Source of the DNA: CAVSJO01 sp963728445
GTDB taxonomy: Bacteria > Gemmatimonadota > Gemmatimonadetes > Longimicrobiales > RSA9
DNA: 64,000 nucleotides
Reading direction: 5' to 3'
Assembly (NCBI GenBank): GCA_963728445.1
Contig: CAVSJO010000007.1
Span: forward strand, 1 to 64,000
Shown piece by piece: positions 26,720 to 35,234 of the stretch. A program made the translations under genes and the position numbers. Under the pieces are notes generated by a model that ran no database searches, was not told the origin of the DNA, and saw only the letters and a list, made by a program, of their open reading frames with translations. Position 1 is the first letter of the stretch. The number at the start of each line of letters is the position of its first letter.

Positions 26720-27898
26720 ATGCTGCTCGGCACTCGAATCGGCAAGGCAATCTTGAACTTCGAATGGACGCCGCTGGTGTGGATCCTCCTCGCGATCGTT
26801 GTGATCGGGGGGATCTTGCTGTACGGGCTCTTCGGGAGCGGCCGGCGCCGGGGGAGCGCGGCGGGTGAGCCGAAGCTGAGGACGTCGCCGGCTCCACGAC
26901 CCGGAGGTCCGGCGCCGGAGTTCGCGAAGGCGGCGGCCGCACGGGCCCCGCAGATCCGCTCGTGGTCGGAGCTGACGTCCGAGCAGGCGCTGCGCCGTGC
27001 ACTGGAGGAGCGGGGCTGGGAGCGACCGACGCCCGTGCAGGCATCGGTGATTCCCCACGTTGCGGGCGGACGCGACGTCGTCGCCATTGCGCCGCTGGGC
27101 GCAGGAAAGACGGCGGCCTACCTGGTGCCCGCCATGGCCCGCCAGATCAAACGTGAGGGGCTGCACACGCTGGTGGTTTGCCCCGACGCGGGGTGCGTCG
27201 AGGCGGTGGCGGAGGAGGCCCGCGATCTGGCGGAGGAGGCGCACCTCTGGGTGGGCGCCCTCCACGACGGCGTCCCCGAGGATCGGCTGCTCCGGGACCT
27301 CCGGGCCGGCTTCGACCTCCTGGTGGTCACGCCCCGGCGCCTCGCCGAGATGGTTCGACAGGATCAGGTTTCCCTCCGGGAGGTCGAGGTCCTCGTACTC
27401 GACGACGCCGACAGGCTCGATGCATCCGCCGTCGACGCGATCCTCGAGTCGGTTCCCGAGCAGCGCGTCACCGTCCTTCTGGCGGCGGAAGCGTCGGACC
27501 GTCTCCGCTCGCTCGCGGAGCGCGTCACGCGAAACGCCGAGTGGGTCGAGGCCGGCCTACCCCCGAAGGAGGCAGCGTCGCCGACCGGCCGGGACGCGCC
27601 GGCGGACACCCCCGCCGATGCCGCGGGGAGCGACGGGACCGGCCGCGTGAGGGAGACCGCGCCCGACGCCGAGGCCGCTCGCCGTACCGGACCGCGGGTC
27701 CAGGGAACGGTTCGCTGGTTCAACGACGCGAAGGGCTTCGGCTTCATCTCTCCGGACGATTCCGACGACGACTGCTTCGTCCACTACACGGCGATCGTGG
27801 GCGAAGGCTTCCGGTCGCTGTCCGAGGGCGATCGCGTCGAGTTCACCCGCGCCAACACGAAGAAGGGGCCGGAGGCCGAACACGTCGTTCGCCTGTAA
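26720..27898 (+). CDS. Membrane-anchored DEAD-box-like RecA domain fused to a cold-shock domain
   Basis: 392 residues in three parts. A transmembrane helix lies at about 17-38. Residues about 80-280 are a DEAD-box helicase RecA-1-like domain with Q-motif RPTPVQASVIP (102-112), Walker A APLGAGKT (124-131), TPRRLAEM (204-211) and motif II DDAD (229-231 region, where helicases have DEAD). The usual SAT motif is not evident, and the entire second RecA domain is missing. After a low-complexity linker, residues 327-392 are a complete cold-shock domain with RNP1 KGFGFI and RNP2 CFVHYTAI. It cannot be a complete helicase; a membrane-tethered RNA-binding ATPase is possible. It stands alone after its own promoter. 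Confidence 0.82.
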   Translation: MLLGTRIGKAILNFEWTPLVWILLAIVVIGGILLYGLFGSGRRRGSAAGEPKLRTSPAPRPGGPAPEFAKAAAARAPQIRSWSELTSEQALRRALEERGWERPTPVQASVIPHVAGGRDVVAIAPLGAGKTAAYLVPAMARQIKREGLHTLVVCPDAGCVEAVAEEARDLAEEAHLWVGALHDGVPEDRLLRDLRAGFDLLVVTPRRLAEMVRQDQVSLREVEVLVLDDADRLDASAVDAILESVPEQRVTVLLAAEASDRLRSLAERVTRNAEWVEAGLPPKEAASPTGRDAPADTPADAAGSDGTGRVRETAPDAEAARRTGPRVQGTVRWFNDAKGFGFISPDDSDDDCFVHYTAIVGEGFRSLSEGDRVEFTRANTKKGPEAEHVVRL

Positions 27899-27946
27899 CA
27901 CGGCGTTCACCCGCTGCCGGAGCGCCCGCCGGGAGGAGTGTCCACC

Positions 27947-28462
27947 TTGGCGACGATGACTCCGTTCCTCCTGGTCCTGGCGCTGCTCGCCGTGGGCGTG
28001 GTGCTGGTATCCGCACGCTCGGGCGCCGCACTGTCGTCTTTCCGCGCGCTGCTGGCCGTCTCCATTCTTCCCGTCCTCGCCCAGACGCGGTGGGTCTGGG
28101 GCTTCGCGTCGACGTGGGCCGACGCGGAGACCGGCCGCTCCGGCGTGTTTCCGGGGCTGATCTGGTTCGCCGTCATCACCCTGCTCCTTTCCGCCGCCCT
28201 CTGGCTCGCGGCCGCATGGCTGGCGGCGAAGCGGCCCGTTCTCTCCGCAGGTCTGCCCCTCGTGCTGTTCTTCCTCTACCGGGAGGTCGCCATTCGTGCG
28301 CTCGTGGCGCCGTCCCTCGGACCTGCGCCCCCCGTGGACGACGTCGCCGTGGAGCACCTCTTCACCATGTGCGCGGGCTCCGCAGTCATCCTCGCCGTCG
28401 CGGGATGGGCCTGGCCGGCCCGGGCAGCCGCGGGACGCCGGAACGGGCGCGCCGGCCGCTGA
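27947..28462 (+). CDS. Four-helix membrane protein of unknown function
   Basis: About 171 residues with four hydrophobic segments (near residues 3-22, 30-50, 65-92 and 130-150) and a basic C-terminus (PARAAAGRRNGRAGR). GGAGGAG at 27932-27938 is best spaced for the TTG at 27947. GTG 27938 overlaps the ribosome site itself, and ATG 27956 is rather far, so the start is uncertain by a few residues. No family recognised. It lies 48 bases after the cold-shock fusion gene and could share its transcript. Confidence 0.6.
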   Translation: MATMTPFLLVLALLAVGVVLVSARSGAALSSFRALLAVSILPVLAQTRWVWGFASTWADAETGRSGVFPGLIWFAVITLLLSAALWLAAAWLAAKRPVLSAGLPLVLFFLYREVAIRALVAPSLGPAPPVDDVAVEHLFTMCAGSAVILAVAGWAWPARAAAGRRNGRAGR

Positions 28463-28544
28463 GCGCCGCACCGGCGCGCTGCCCTTGCCCCGAGCCGCGG
28501 CTCGTCCCACGCTTTCGGAGCCACTCAACGGGAGAATTGGAGAC

Positions 28545-29888
28545 ATGCATCGCAGCGCCGCACCTGGACGCGGACTCCGAACCGCAGCCGCCCTCACCCT
28601 GCTCGTCGCCACCGGCATCTCGGCCGCCCCGTCGCCGGCGGCGGCCCAGTCCCGGGACCCGCGCATCGTCGCCGCGCTGAGCGCGATCTCGCCGGACTCC
28701 CTGGCCGCCTACACGAGTCGGCTCCGCTCCTTCGGCACGCGGCTGCTGCTCTCCGAGGACCGGCCGAAGGGCCAGGGCATCGTCGCGGCACGGGAATGGA
28801 TCCACGACAGGATGGCGGCCTCGTCGCCGCGCCTGAACGTGAGCTACGACTGCTACGATCTGGCGAAGCAGGGGCGCGTCGTGAGACCCGTGAAGCTCTG
28901 CAACGTGATGGCCGTGCTGCCGGGGCGCAGCGATCGCCGCATCTACGTGAGCGGACACTACGACTCCGTGGCCCGCGTAGAGGGTCAGGGCTTCGACTGG
29001 GGCAGGAGCGACAATCCGGCGCCGGGCGTGAACGACGACGGCAGCGGCACGGCCCTGACGATGGAGCTGGCCCGCGTCCTGGCGCAGAGCGGGATGCAGT
29101 TCGACGCGACGCTGGTCTTCATCGCGTTCGCCGGCGAGGAGGAAGGGCTGATCGGGGCCAGCGCCCACGCGCAGACGGCGAAGGCGAAGGGCGTTCGCAT
29201 CGACGGGGTCTTCAACAACGACATCACCGGCAACTCCATCGGCGGCTCCGGTCAGGTCGATTCCTGGACGCTGCGGGTATTCAGCGAGGACCCCATGGAC
29301 TCGCCGTCGCGGGAGATGGCCCGCTACATCCGGCGCTGGGGGGCCGTGTACGAGCCGCAGCAGCGCGTGCGTCTCATCGCCCGGGAGGATCGCTTCGGGC
29401 GCGGCGGCGACCACACCGCCTTCAACGGGGTCGGCTACCCGGGCGTGCGGATCTCCGAGTCGAAGGAGGACTACTCCCGTCAGCACACCGTTCACGACAC
29501 GCTCATCGATCCGCAGTACCTGGCCCGCAACGCCCGGGTCGACGGGGGCGCGGTGGCGACCGTCGCGCTGGCGCCGCCCGCTCCGGACGTGATGAGCGAG
29601 CGTGGCTACCCGCGGCTGGGACGGGGGGAGGACGGCTACACGGCGACGCTCGAATGGGCGAAGTCGCCCGGCGCCGTGGGCTACCGGGTCGTCTGGCGCG
29701 ATGCGTGGACGCCCGACTGGCAGTACGAGCTCCGTGTCGGCGACGTCGACTCCGCAGCGCTGCCGGGCGTCTCTGTGGACGACTACATCTTCGGCGTCGC
29801 GGCCGTGGACGCCGAAGGCCACGAGAGCTTCGTTTCCGCCTACGTGCGTCCGCCCCGGGCCTTCCGGGAGGTCGAGCTGGCGAAATGA
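28545..29888 (+). CDS. Secreted M28-family zinc aminopeptidase
   Basis: 447 residues with a signal peptide (about 1-35, ending AAAQS). The M28 di-zinc core is intact: SGHYDS (His138), GVNDDGSGT (Asp164/165), the catalytic Glu pair AGEEE (about 198-200), an NND segment and a final SRQHTVHD with a metal-binding His. The last 90 residues form a fibronectin-type-III-like module (TLEWAKSPGAVGYRVVWRD). Such enzymes trim N-terminal residues from peptides outside the inner membrane, in keeping with a scavenging lifestyle. Confidence 0.9.
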   Translation: MHRSAAPGRGLRTAAALTLLVATGISAAPSPAAAQSRDPRIVAALSAISPDSLAAYTSRLRSFGTRLLLSEDRPKGQGIVAAREWIHDRMAASSPRLNVSYDCYDLAKQGRVVRPVKLCNVMAVLPGRSDRRIYVSGHYDSVARVEGQGFDWGRSDNPAPGVNDDGSGTALTMELARVLAQSGMQFDATLVFIAFAGEEEGLIGASAHAQTAKAKGVRIDGVFNNDITGNSIGGSGQVDSWTLRVFSEDPMDSPSREMARYIRRWGAVYEPQQRVRLIAREDRFGRGGDHTAFNGVGYPGVRISESKEDYSRQHTVHDTLIDPQYLARNARVDGGAVATVALAPPAPDVMSERGYPRLGRGEDGYTATLEWAKSPGAVGYRVVWRDAWTPDWQYELRVGDVDSAALPGVSVDDYIFGVAAVDAEGHESFVSAYVRPPRAFREVELAK

Positions 29889-29917
29889 GCCAAGCCGCCG
29901 AGAAGTCGACGCGCTAG

Positions 29918-31537
29918 ATGCCGTCGTACCGTCCCCGTCCGGATCCGCGGACGACGGAGTCCGCCCGCCCTCCACGCCGCGGCGGCCGCTACGTCACGGC
30001 CGTGCTGGTGCTCGCCGCGTTCGCCGTCGTGCTGGCGTCGGTGCATTCCAAGGTCTTCGAGCTGGAGCGATTTCTGACGCCGAAGGAGCTGGCGCTGGAG
30101 GTCGCCGCGCTTCTCGTCCTGCCCTCGCTGGCGCGCTGCTGGGATGCGGTGGCACTGGACGCGCCGACGCTCCTGTACGCTGCCTTCGTGGGATGGAGCC
30201 TGCTCTCGACGGTCTTCGCCAGGAACCACTGGCTGGCCGTGCACGGGCTGGCGATCAGCCTCTCGGGCTTCGTCGTCTTCCTCGCCGCTCGCCACGCGGT
30301 GCGGGAAGGCCGTCGCCGCGCGCTCCTCGGCGGCGTCGCTGCGGCGGCGATCCTCGCCGCCGCACTCGGCGTGGCCCAGGCCTACGGCGCGGACTGGAGC
30401 TGGCTCTCCGACGCCCGTCCACCCGGCGCGACGTTCGGAAACCGGAACTTCCTCGCGCACCTGACGGCGATCTCGGTCCCGACGCTGCTCCTCCTGACCC
30501 TGCGCGGGCGCTCGTTCATCGCCTCGACCACGGGCCTCGTCGGGCTCGCGGTCGCGGCGGCGGCCATCGTGCTGACGCGCTCGCGGGCCGCCTGGCTCGC
30601 CCTTGCCGCCGCCGTCGTCGTCCTGCTCCTCGCCGTCGCCGTCGGCCGTGGCGGTCCGCTCCGGGGCGTGCGCCGGGCTCGCGCCGTCCTCGCCGCCGGC
30701 GCACTCGTGATCGCCGTGAGCGTGGCCGTGTTCGCGCCCAACACCCTGGAATGGAAGTCGTCTTCGCCGTATGCGGAGACGCTCGGGCGCATCGCGAGCT
30801 ACCAGGAGGGCTCCGGCCACGGGCGGCTGATCCAGTGGACCAACTCGCTGCGCCTGGTACCGAAGCGACCGGTTCTCGGCGTGGGGCCGGGCAACTGGTT
30901 CGTGCACTATCCCCGCGTCACGACGAAGGGCGACCCGGCGTTCGCCGCGTACGATCCGATCCCGACGAACCCGTGGCCGAGCAGCGACTGGGTCACCATG
31001 ATCACCGAGCGTGGACCCGTCGGGGCCCTGCTCCTGCTGCTGACGGGGCTGGCGGCAGCGACCGTCGCCATCCGGAGGCTCGGCTCCGTCGACGGCGACG
31101 ACGCGGCGGCAGCCGCCGTCGTTCTCGGCACCCTGGCCGCCGCGTTCGTCGCGGGGCTCTTTGACGCCGTTCTGCTCCTGCCTCCGCCGACTCTCTTCGT
31201 GTGGAGCGTCGTCGGCGCCACGCTGCCCGAGGCCCGGCCGATCGTGAATCGGACGCTGTCGGACACGGCCCGCCGTCGCATCGTGACCGGCGCCGGCGTG
31301 GTTCTTCTCGCCGCGGCGCTCCTGGCCGGCGGCGAAACCGCGGCCGTCGCCGTCGCCCGCCCCGCGTCCCGCAGCTCCCTCGCGACGGCGGCGCTGCTGG
31401 ACCCGGGCAGCTTCCGGCTGCAACTCCTCCTGGCACGCCGCGGACCCTGTTCCAGCCGGCTTCCCCACGCGCGCCGGGCACGCCGAATGATGCCTTTCCA
31501 CTCCGCGCCCAGAGCTCTCGTCCGGGCCTGCCGGTAG
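29918..31537 (+). CDS. O-antigen ligase/polymerase-like membrane protein (Wzy_C)
   Basis: 539 residues with about eleven hydrophobic helices. The Wzy_C hallmark is clear: GHGRLIQWTNSLRLVPKRPVLGVGPGNWFVHYP, followed by HD-less TERGPVGALLLLL. The C-terminal tail (LLDPGSFRLQLLLARRGPC...RLPHARRARRMMP) resembles the TPR-like ending of some family members. It would polymerise or ligate surface glycans in the periplasm. No glycosyltransferase cluster is nearby, so the glycan target is unknown. It starts 30 bases after the peptidase. Confidence 0.82.
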   Translation: MPSYRPRPDPRTTESARPPRRGGRYVTAVLVLAAFAVVLASVHSKVFELERFLTPKELALEVAALLVLPSLARCWDAVALDAPTLLYAAFVGWSLLSTVFARNHWLAVHGLAISLSGFVVFLAARHAVREGRRRALLGGVAAAAILAAALGVAQAYGADWSWLSDARPPGATFGNRNFLAHLTAISVPTLLLLTLRGRSFIASTTGLVGLAVAAAAIVLTRSRAAWLALAAAVVVLLLAVAVGRGGPLRGVRRARAVLAAGALVIAVSVAVFAPNTLEWKSSSPYAETLGRIASYQEGSGHGRLIQWTNSLRLVPKRPVLGVGPGNWFVHYPRVTTKGDPAFAAYDPIPTNPWPSSDWVTMITERGPVGALLLLLTGLAAATVAIRRLGSVDGDDAAAAAVVLGTLAAAFVAGLFDAVLLLPPPTLFVWSVVGATLPEARPIVNRTLSDTARRRIVTGAGVVLLAAALLAGGETAAVAVARPASRSSLATAALLDPGSFRLQLLLARRGPCSSRLPHARRARRMMPFHSAPRALVRACR

Positions 31538-31628
31538 GCCGTCGGACCGCCAGTGAATCGTCATGTCGGCGCCGGCCCGTTCGTTCTTCGGTCAGCCAGC
31601 TGCTCGATCGATGGACCGGGAGACTCCC

Positions 31629-32276
31629 ATGTGCAAGCCGTTGTGGTTCGGCCTGATCCTCGCCGCCGCGCTCCCCTTCGCAGCCCCTCCGGCGGCCGCC
31701 CAGGAGCCGGACGTCCTGCTCCGGTTCTCCCCGTTCGTCGGCGCGTTGCGTCCCGCGCGGTCGCTGGGCCCCGACTTCCGGATCCGGACCGTCGCCCTGC
31801 TGGGGCTCAACCTCGAGGCGATTCTGCCCGCCCCGCTCTCGCTGCGCGCGACGTTCGCGGTCACGGACCGGTCCACGATGCCGGTGGCCATCTTCTGCGT
31901 GGCGGGAAGCACCACGATCGTCGGCCCCTGTCCGCAGCCCGAAGTGAACGCCCGCATGCTGCTGGCGAACGCCGACGTCGTCTACCGCGCCCTGCGCGGC
32001 ACCCGCAATCTGACTCCCTACCTCGTCGCCGGCGGGGGTATCAAGCAGTACCGCTTCGTCGGCACAGGCGGCTTCGTTCCCGGCTCCTTCTCCAGCGACG
32101 TGATCGATCCGGCGGCTCACCTCGGCGCGGGCGTGGAGATCCGCGTCGGCCGCGCCCTCGGCGCGGTCGAGCTCGGCGACTACCTGAGCCGCTTCCACTT
32201 CCATGACGGCGTGGACCAGGTGACCACGCAGCACGATCTTGTCTTCCGGGCCGGTGTCAGCTTCGACGTCCACTGA
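31629..32276 (+). CDS. Outer-membrane beta-barrel-like secreted protein
   Basis: 215 residues from ATG 31629, chosen because GGGAG sits just upstream and the signal peptide (MCKPLWFGLILAAALPFAAPPAAAQ) begins there. The mature part has alternating amphipathic strands (LRATFAVTDR, PYLVAGGGIKQYRF, HLGAGVEIRVG) and ends FRAGVSFDVH, typical of 8-strand barrels. Its two cysteines (in IFCVAG and GPCPQ) could form a loop disulfide. Function unknown; a small porin or OmpA-like barrel is likely. Confidence 0.7.
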   Translation: MCKPLWFGLILAAALPFAAPPAAAQEPDVLLRFSPFVGALRPARSLGPDFRIRTVALLGLNLEAILPAPLSLRATFAVTDRSTMPVAIFCVAGSTTIVGPCPQPEVNARMLLANADVVYRALRGTRNLTPYLVAGGGIKQYRFVGTGGFVPGSFSSDVIDPAAHLGAGVEIRVGRALGAVELGDYLSRFHFHDGVDQVTTQHDLVFRAGVSFDVH

Positions 32277-32355
32277 GATCGCGGGCACCGAAACCCGCCG
32301 AGCGTCGGCGGCGTAGAGCAGGACGAATCCCAGTCGAGCTCAGGAGCCGATACGC

Positions 32356-32685
32356 GTGGATCCAGTCATTCCTGCCGCCATGGTCTTCGTCCTGCTGATC
32401 ATCCTCATGATCGGCGGGACCGTGCTGCTGTATCCGCTGAGCCGTCAGCTCGGCCGCTACCTCGAGAATCGACTGCGCGAAGGCGAACCGCCCGGACCGG
32501 CCGATGCGGACATCGCGGCGCTGCACGACGCAATCCGTGCGCTCGAGGCCGAGGTCTCCGCCCTCGCCGATCGCCAGTCGTTCACCGAGTCTCTTCTGGA
32601 TTCCCGGCCCGCTCCCGCTCCCGACAGGATGCTCGCCGGCGAAGGCCCGAAGTCGCTCGCCGAGGACGCGCGGACCGAAACGTAG
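32356..32685 (+). CDS. Small membrane-anchored coiled-coil protein
   Basis: 109 residues, GTG start. One N-terminal transmembrane helix (AAMVFVLLIILMIGGTVLLYPL) and a helical domain (IAALHDAIRALEAEVSALADRQSFTESLL) with heptad spacing. The layout is like a gene at 54847-55143 in this window. It may be a PspB-like or septum-associated accessory, but no clear homologue is evident. It ends 16 bases before the ABC-F gene and probably shares its transcript. Confidence 0.6.
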   Translation: MDPVIPAAMVFVLLIILMIGGTVLLYPLSRQLGRYLENRLREGEPPGPADADIAALHDAIRALEAEVSALADRQSFTESLLDSRPAPAPDRMLAGEGPKSLAEDARTET

Positions 32686-32700
32686 CGGACCGCCGCGTCC

Positions 32701-34635
32701 ATGGCGTTTCTCGACGTACGCGGCCTCACGAAGACCATCGGCGCCCGGGTCCTCTTCGAGCAGATCGACTTCTCCCTCGCCGACGGCGAGCACGTCGGCC
32801 TCATCGGCGCAAACGGGTCCGGCAAGACGACGCTGCTCCGCATCCTGGCCGGCGACGAACCCCGCAACGAAGGCGAGATCAGCCTGCGCCGCAACGCGCG
32901 CGTCGCCTACCTGCCACAGGAGCCGGAGCTGCCGCCCGGAGCGTCCATCTTCGAGGCCGCGGCGGCCGGCAAGCCGGAGCTCGTGGACGTCGTCTCGAAA
33001 TACCACTCGGCCGCCGCGGCGCTGGCACGCGAGGCGGCGGTCGCCGACTCTGCCGTCGCCCGCAACGTCACGCGGCTGAGCGCGGAGATGGACCGGCTCG
33101 GCGCCTGGGCCTACGAGCACCGCGTGGAGGAGATGCTGACCCGCGTCGGCGTCGCCGGGTGGGATCGTGACGTCGACTCGCTCTCCGGTGGAGAGCGCAA
33201 GCGCGTCGCTCTCGCACGCACGCTCCTCGCCGAGCCCGACCTCCTGCTCCTGGACGAGCCCACGAACCATCTGGACGCCGACACCATCCAGTGGCTCGAG
33301 GAATGGCTCGTCGATTTTCCCGGCGTCCTGCTGCTCGTCACGCACGACCGCTATTTCCTCGACCGCGTGGTCGACCGGAACGTAGAGATCGCCCTCGGCG
33401 CCCTTCACTTCTACGACGGCGGCTACGCCGACTACCTGGAGCAGAAGGAGGACCGGGAACGGCGCATCGCCGTGGAGGACGAGAAGCGACGTCGCCTGAT
33501 CGAGAAGGAGCTGGAATGGGCGAAGCGCGCGCCTCCGGCACGGACCGGCAAGGCGCGCGCGCGCCTGCGACGAGCCGAGGGGCTCCAGCGCGAGCGACGC
33601 GAGCTCGCGGAGCGTCAGCGCGACGAACGGACCGTCATCGAGACCGCGGCCGGACCTCGCCTGGGGCGCACGGCCATCGAGCTCCGCGACGTCCACAAGG
33701 CATGGGACGGGCGCAGGCTCGTCGACGGTTTCTCGAGCCTCCTCCGCCCCGGCCAGCGCATCGGCGTGATCGGCCCGAACGGGGCGGGGAAGACCACGCT
33801 GCTCCGCATGATTGCGGGGGAGGAATCCCCCGATGCGGGTGAGATCGTCCGGCGAGAGACCGCTCGCATCGCCTACCACGACCAGCGCCGGGACTCCCTC
33901 GACCCCGAGAAGACCGTCTACGAGACCGTTGCCGTGTCCGAATGGCTCGACGTCGGCGGGCGCCGCGTCCACGCCCGAAGCTACCTCGAGCAGTTCCTCT
34001 TCCCGACGGCCACCCACCAGCAGAAGGTGTCGGCCCTGTCCGGGGGCGAGCGGAACCGCCTCCTGCTGGCGCGGCTCTTCCTCGAGGAGGCGAACGTTCT
34101 TTTACTCGACGAACCCACCAACGACCTCGACCTTGTCACGCTCCAGGTGCTCGAGGAGGCGCTCCTCGATTTCGACGGCGTCGTCATCGTCGTCACCCAC
34201 GACCGGTTCTTCCTCGACAAGCTCGCCACCCACCTCTGGGTCTTCGAAGGCGACGGCGCCGTCCGCGAGCACGTCGGCGGCTACGACCTCTACGCACGGC
34301 TCCGCGCCGAAGCGATCGCCGAGAAGGAAGCCGCCGAGCGCGAACGCGCCGAGGCCGAACGCCGACGCAGGCGCGTCGTCGAGGCCGCACGCCGCGCCGA
34401 GAGCCGGCCCGAGCGCAGGCTCTCCTGGACCGAGCGCCAGGAGCTGGAGGCCATCGAGGAGCGCATCCTCGACGCCGAGTCCGAGCGCGACCGGCTCGAG
34501 GCGATCCTCGCCGATCCCGCCCTCTACGCCGCCGACAATCGCGATCCCGCCGCGATCACGCGCGCCTACCACGCCGCCGGCGAGCGCGTCGACGCGCTCT
34601 ACCGCCGGTGGGCCGAGCTGGACGAGAAGTCCTGA
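32701..34635 (+). CDS. ABC-F family ATPase (Uup-like)
   Basis: 644 residues, two ATP-binding cassettes without membrane segments. Walker A motifs are GANGSGKTTLL and GPNGAGKTTLL; signatures LSGGERKRVALAR and LSGGERNRLLLAR; both Walker B motifs run into LLDEPTN. The linker contains RTGKARARLRRAEGLQ and the C-terminus is a long coiled coil (about 550-640), the design of Uup. ABC-F proteins act on ribosomes or branched DNA intermediates rather than transporting. The gene lies upstream of the candidate ncRNA. Confidence 0.92.
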   Translation: MAFLDVRGLTKTIGARVLFEQIDFSLADGEHVGLIGANGSGKTTLLRILAGDEPRNEGEISLRRNARVAYLPQEPELPPGASIFEAAAAGKPELVDVVSKYHSAAAALAREAAVADSAVARNVTRLSAEMDRLGAWAYEHRVEEMLTRVGVAGWDRDVDSLSGGERKRVALARTLLAEPDLLLLDEPTNHLDADTIQWLEEWLVDFPGVLLLVTHDRYFLDRVVDRNVEIALGALHFYDGGYADYLEQKEDRERRIAVEDEKRRRLIEKELEWAKRAPPARTGKARARLRRAEGLQRERRELAERQRDERTVIETAAGPRLGRTAIELRDVHKAWDGRRLVDGFSSLLRPGQRIGVIGPNGAGKTTLLRMIAGEESPDAGEIVRRETARIAYHDQRRDSLDPEKTVYETVAVSEWLDVGGRRVHARSYLEQFLFPTATHQQKVSALSGGERNRLLLARLFLEEANVLLLDEPTNDLDLVTLQVLEEALLDFDGVVIVVTHDRFFLDKLATHLWVFEGDGAVREHVGGYDLYARLRAEAIAEKEAAERERAEAERRRRRVVEAARRAESRPERRLSWTERQELEAIEERILDAESERDRLEAILADPALYAADNRDPAAITRAYHAAGERVDALYRRWAELDEKS

Positions 34636-34862
34636 CGCTCCCGCCGCCATTTTTCCACGCCCGAGCGTGGACAACCCGCCGGATCTCTGTGGATTCGCCG
34701 TTGAAAAAGTATGAAATAATGTGAATTGGATCTGTTACAGAGCCCCATCTGCCCGCGCGCCATCCACTTGCGTCAACCGGCGCCGCCGCGGTATTCGCGA
34801 GGATTCGTGGCAATCTCCGTAACCGCAATGTTCGCAACACGTTACACGTTCGGTCAGAATCC
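34636..34862. other. Intergenic stretch with an AT-rich patch
   Basis: No plausible gene. Bases 34700-34738 are strikingly AT-rich (TTGAAAAAGTATGAAATAA and what follows) within about 70% GC surroundings. CCACGC-CCGA-GCGTGG at 34655-34670 is a 6-bp hairpin not followed by T. The patch may be an upstream binding or DNA-melting element for the promoter at 34863, or a further promoter. Confidence 0.4.
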
Positions 34863-34892
34863 TTGACCGGCCCCCCTGCCGGAGTGTATTGT
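34863..34892 (+). promoter_or_regulatory. Promoter of the candidate structured RNA
   Basis: TTGACC (34863-34868), an 18-base spacer and TATTGT (34887-34892). The predicted start of transcription (34899-34900) falls exactly at the first base-paired stem of the RNA. Confidence 0.6.
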
Positions 34893-34898
34893 TGTGGC

Positions 34899-35195
34899 AG
34901 ACGTCAGCGGCCGAGCGGCTCTCGGGCCACGGACGTCGCCTCCGAAAGGGACGCTTTTCGAGGCAGCTCTCCGGGACGGTTCGGAAGCGGAGAGACGACC
35001 GTGAGGTCACTGGCCACGGTCGAAGCCCCAGGGCCACGGGGCACCCGAACTCACCAGCCGCGTGAGGACGGAAAGAGAGCGGGATCTGGCACGCGCCCTT
35101 CGGGGCGTCGGAACCGAACCCGAGCGGACCCCGACTCTCGCCAGTGCTCGAACCCCCGGCACCGGGAAACCGGTCGCCGGGGGTTCGTGTTTTCT
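34899..35195 (+). ncRNA. Candidate structured non-coding RNA, about 295 nt
   Basis: The region lies between a promoter and a strong terminator and has no plausible coding frame. It is made of consecutive hairpins visible in the sequence: GACGTC (34900-34905)/GACGTC (34932-34937) enclosing GGCCGAG/CTCGGGCC; 34938-34948/34954-34964 (10 of 11 paired, counting one G-U); CTCTCCG (34967-34973)/CGGAGAG (34988-34994); GACCGTG (34997-35003)/CACGGTC (35015-35021); GCCCC (35025-35029)/GGGGC (35038-35042); CTCAC (35050-35054)/GTGAG (35062-35066); and GCCC-TTCG-GGGC (35095-35106). I do not recognise RNase P, tmRNA, SRP RNA, 6S RNA or a known riboswitch in it. Confidence 0.55.
35149..35194 (+). terminator. 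Strong Rho-independent terminator
   Basis: CGAACCCCCGGC (35149-35160) pairs with GCCGGGGGTTCG (35176-35187). The stem continues inward as ACCGG/CCGGT closed by a GAAA tetraloop, with one bulged C at 35175, and is followed by TGTTTTCT. The T run is on the plus strand only, so it ends a plus-strand transcript, not the converging gene at 35235. Confidence 0.8.
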
Positions 35196-35234
35196 CCCCT
35201 TCTTTCTCCTCGCGCGCGTCGCCGGTACCGGGCT

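Noticed and set aside
31380..31537. Frameshift at the C-terminus of the O-antigen-ligase-like protein
   Set aside because: The odd-looking Arg-rich end fits the TPR-like tail seen in some family members, so no shift is needed.
34655..34670. Terminator after the ABC-F gene (CCACGC-CCGA-GCGTGG)
   Set aside because: The T run lies before, not after, the stem on the plus strand, and the minus strand has A after it.
34899..35195. Candidate RNA as 6S, tmRNA or RNase P RNA
   Set aside because: It lacks the tRNA-like ends of tmRNA, the GAGGAAAGUCC core of RNase P and the long single rod of 6S RNA.
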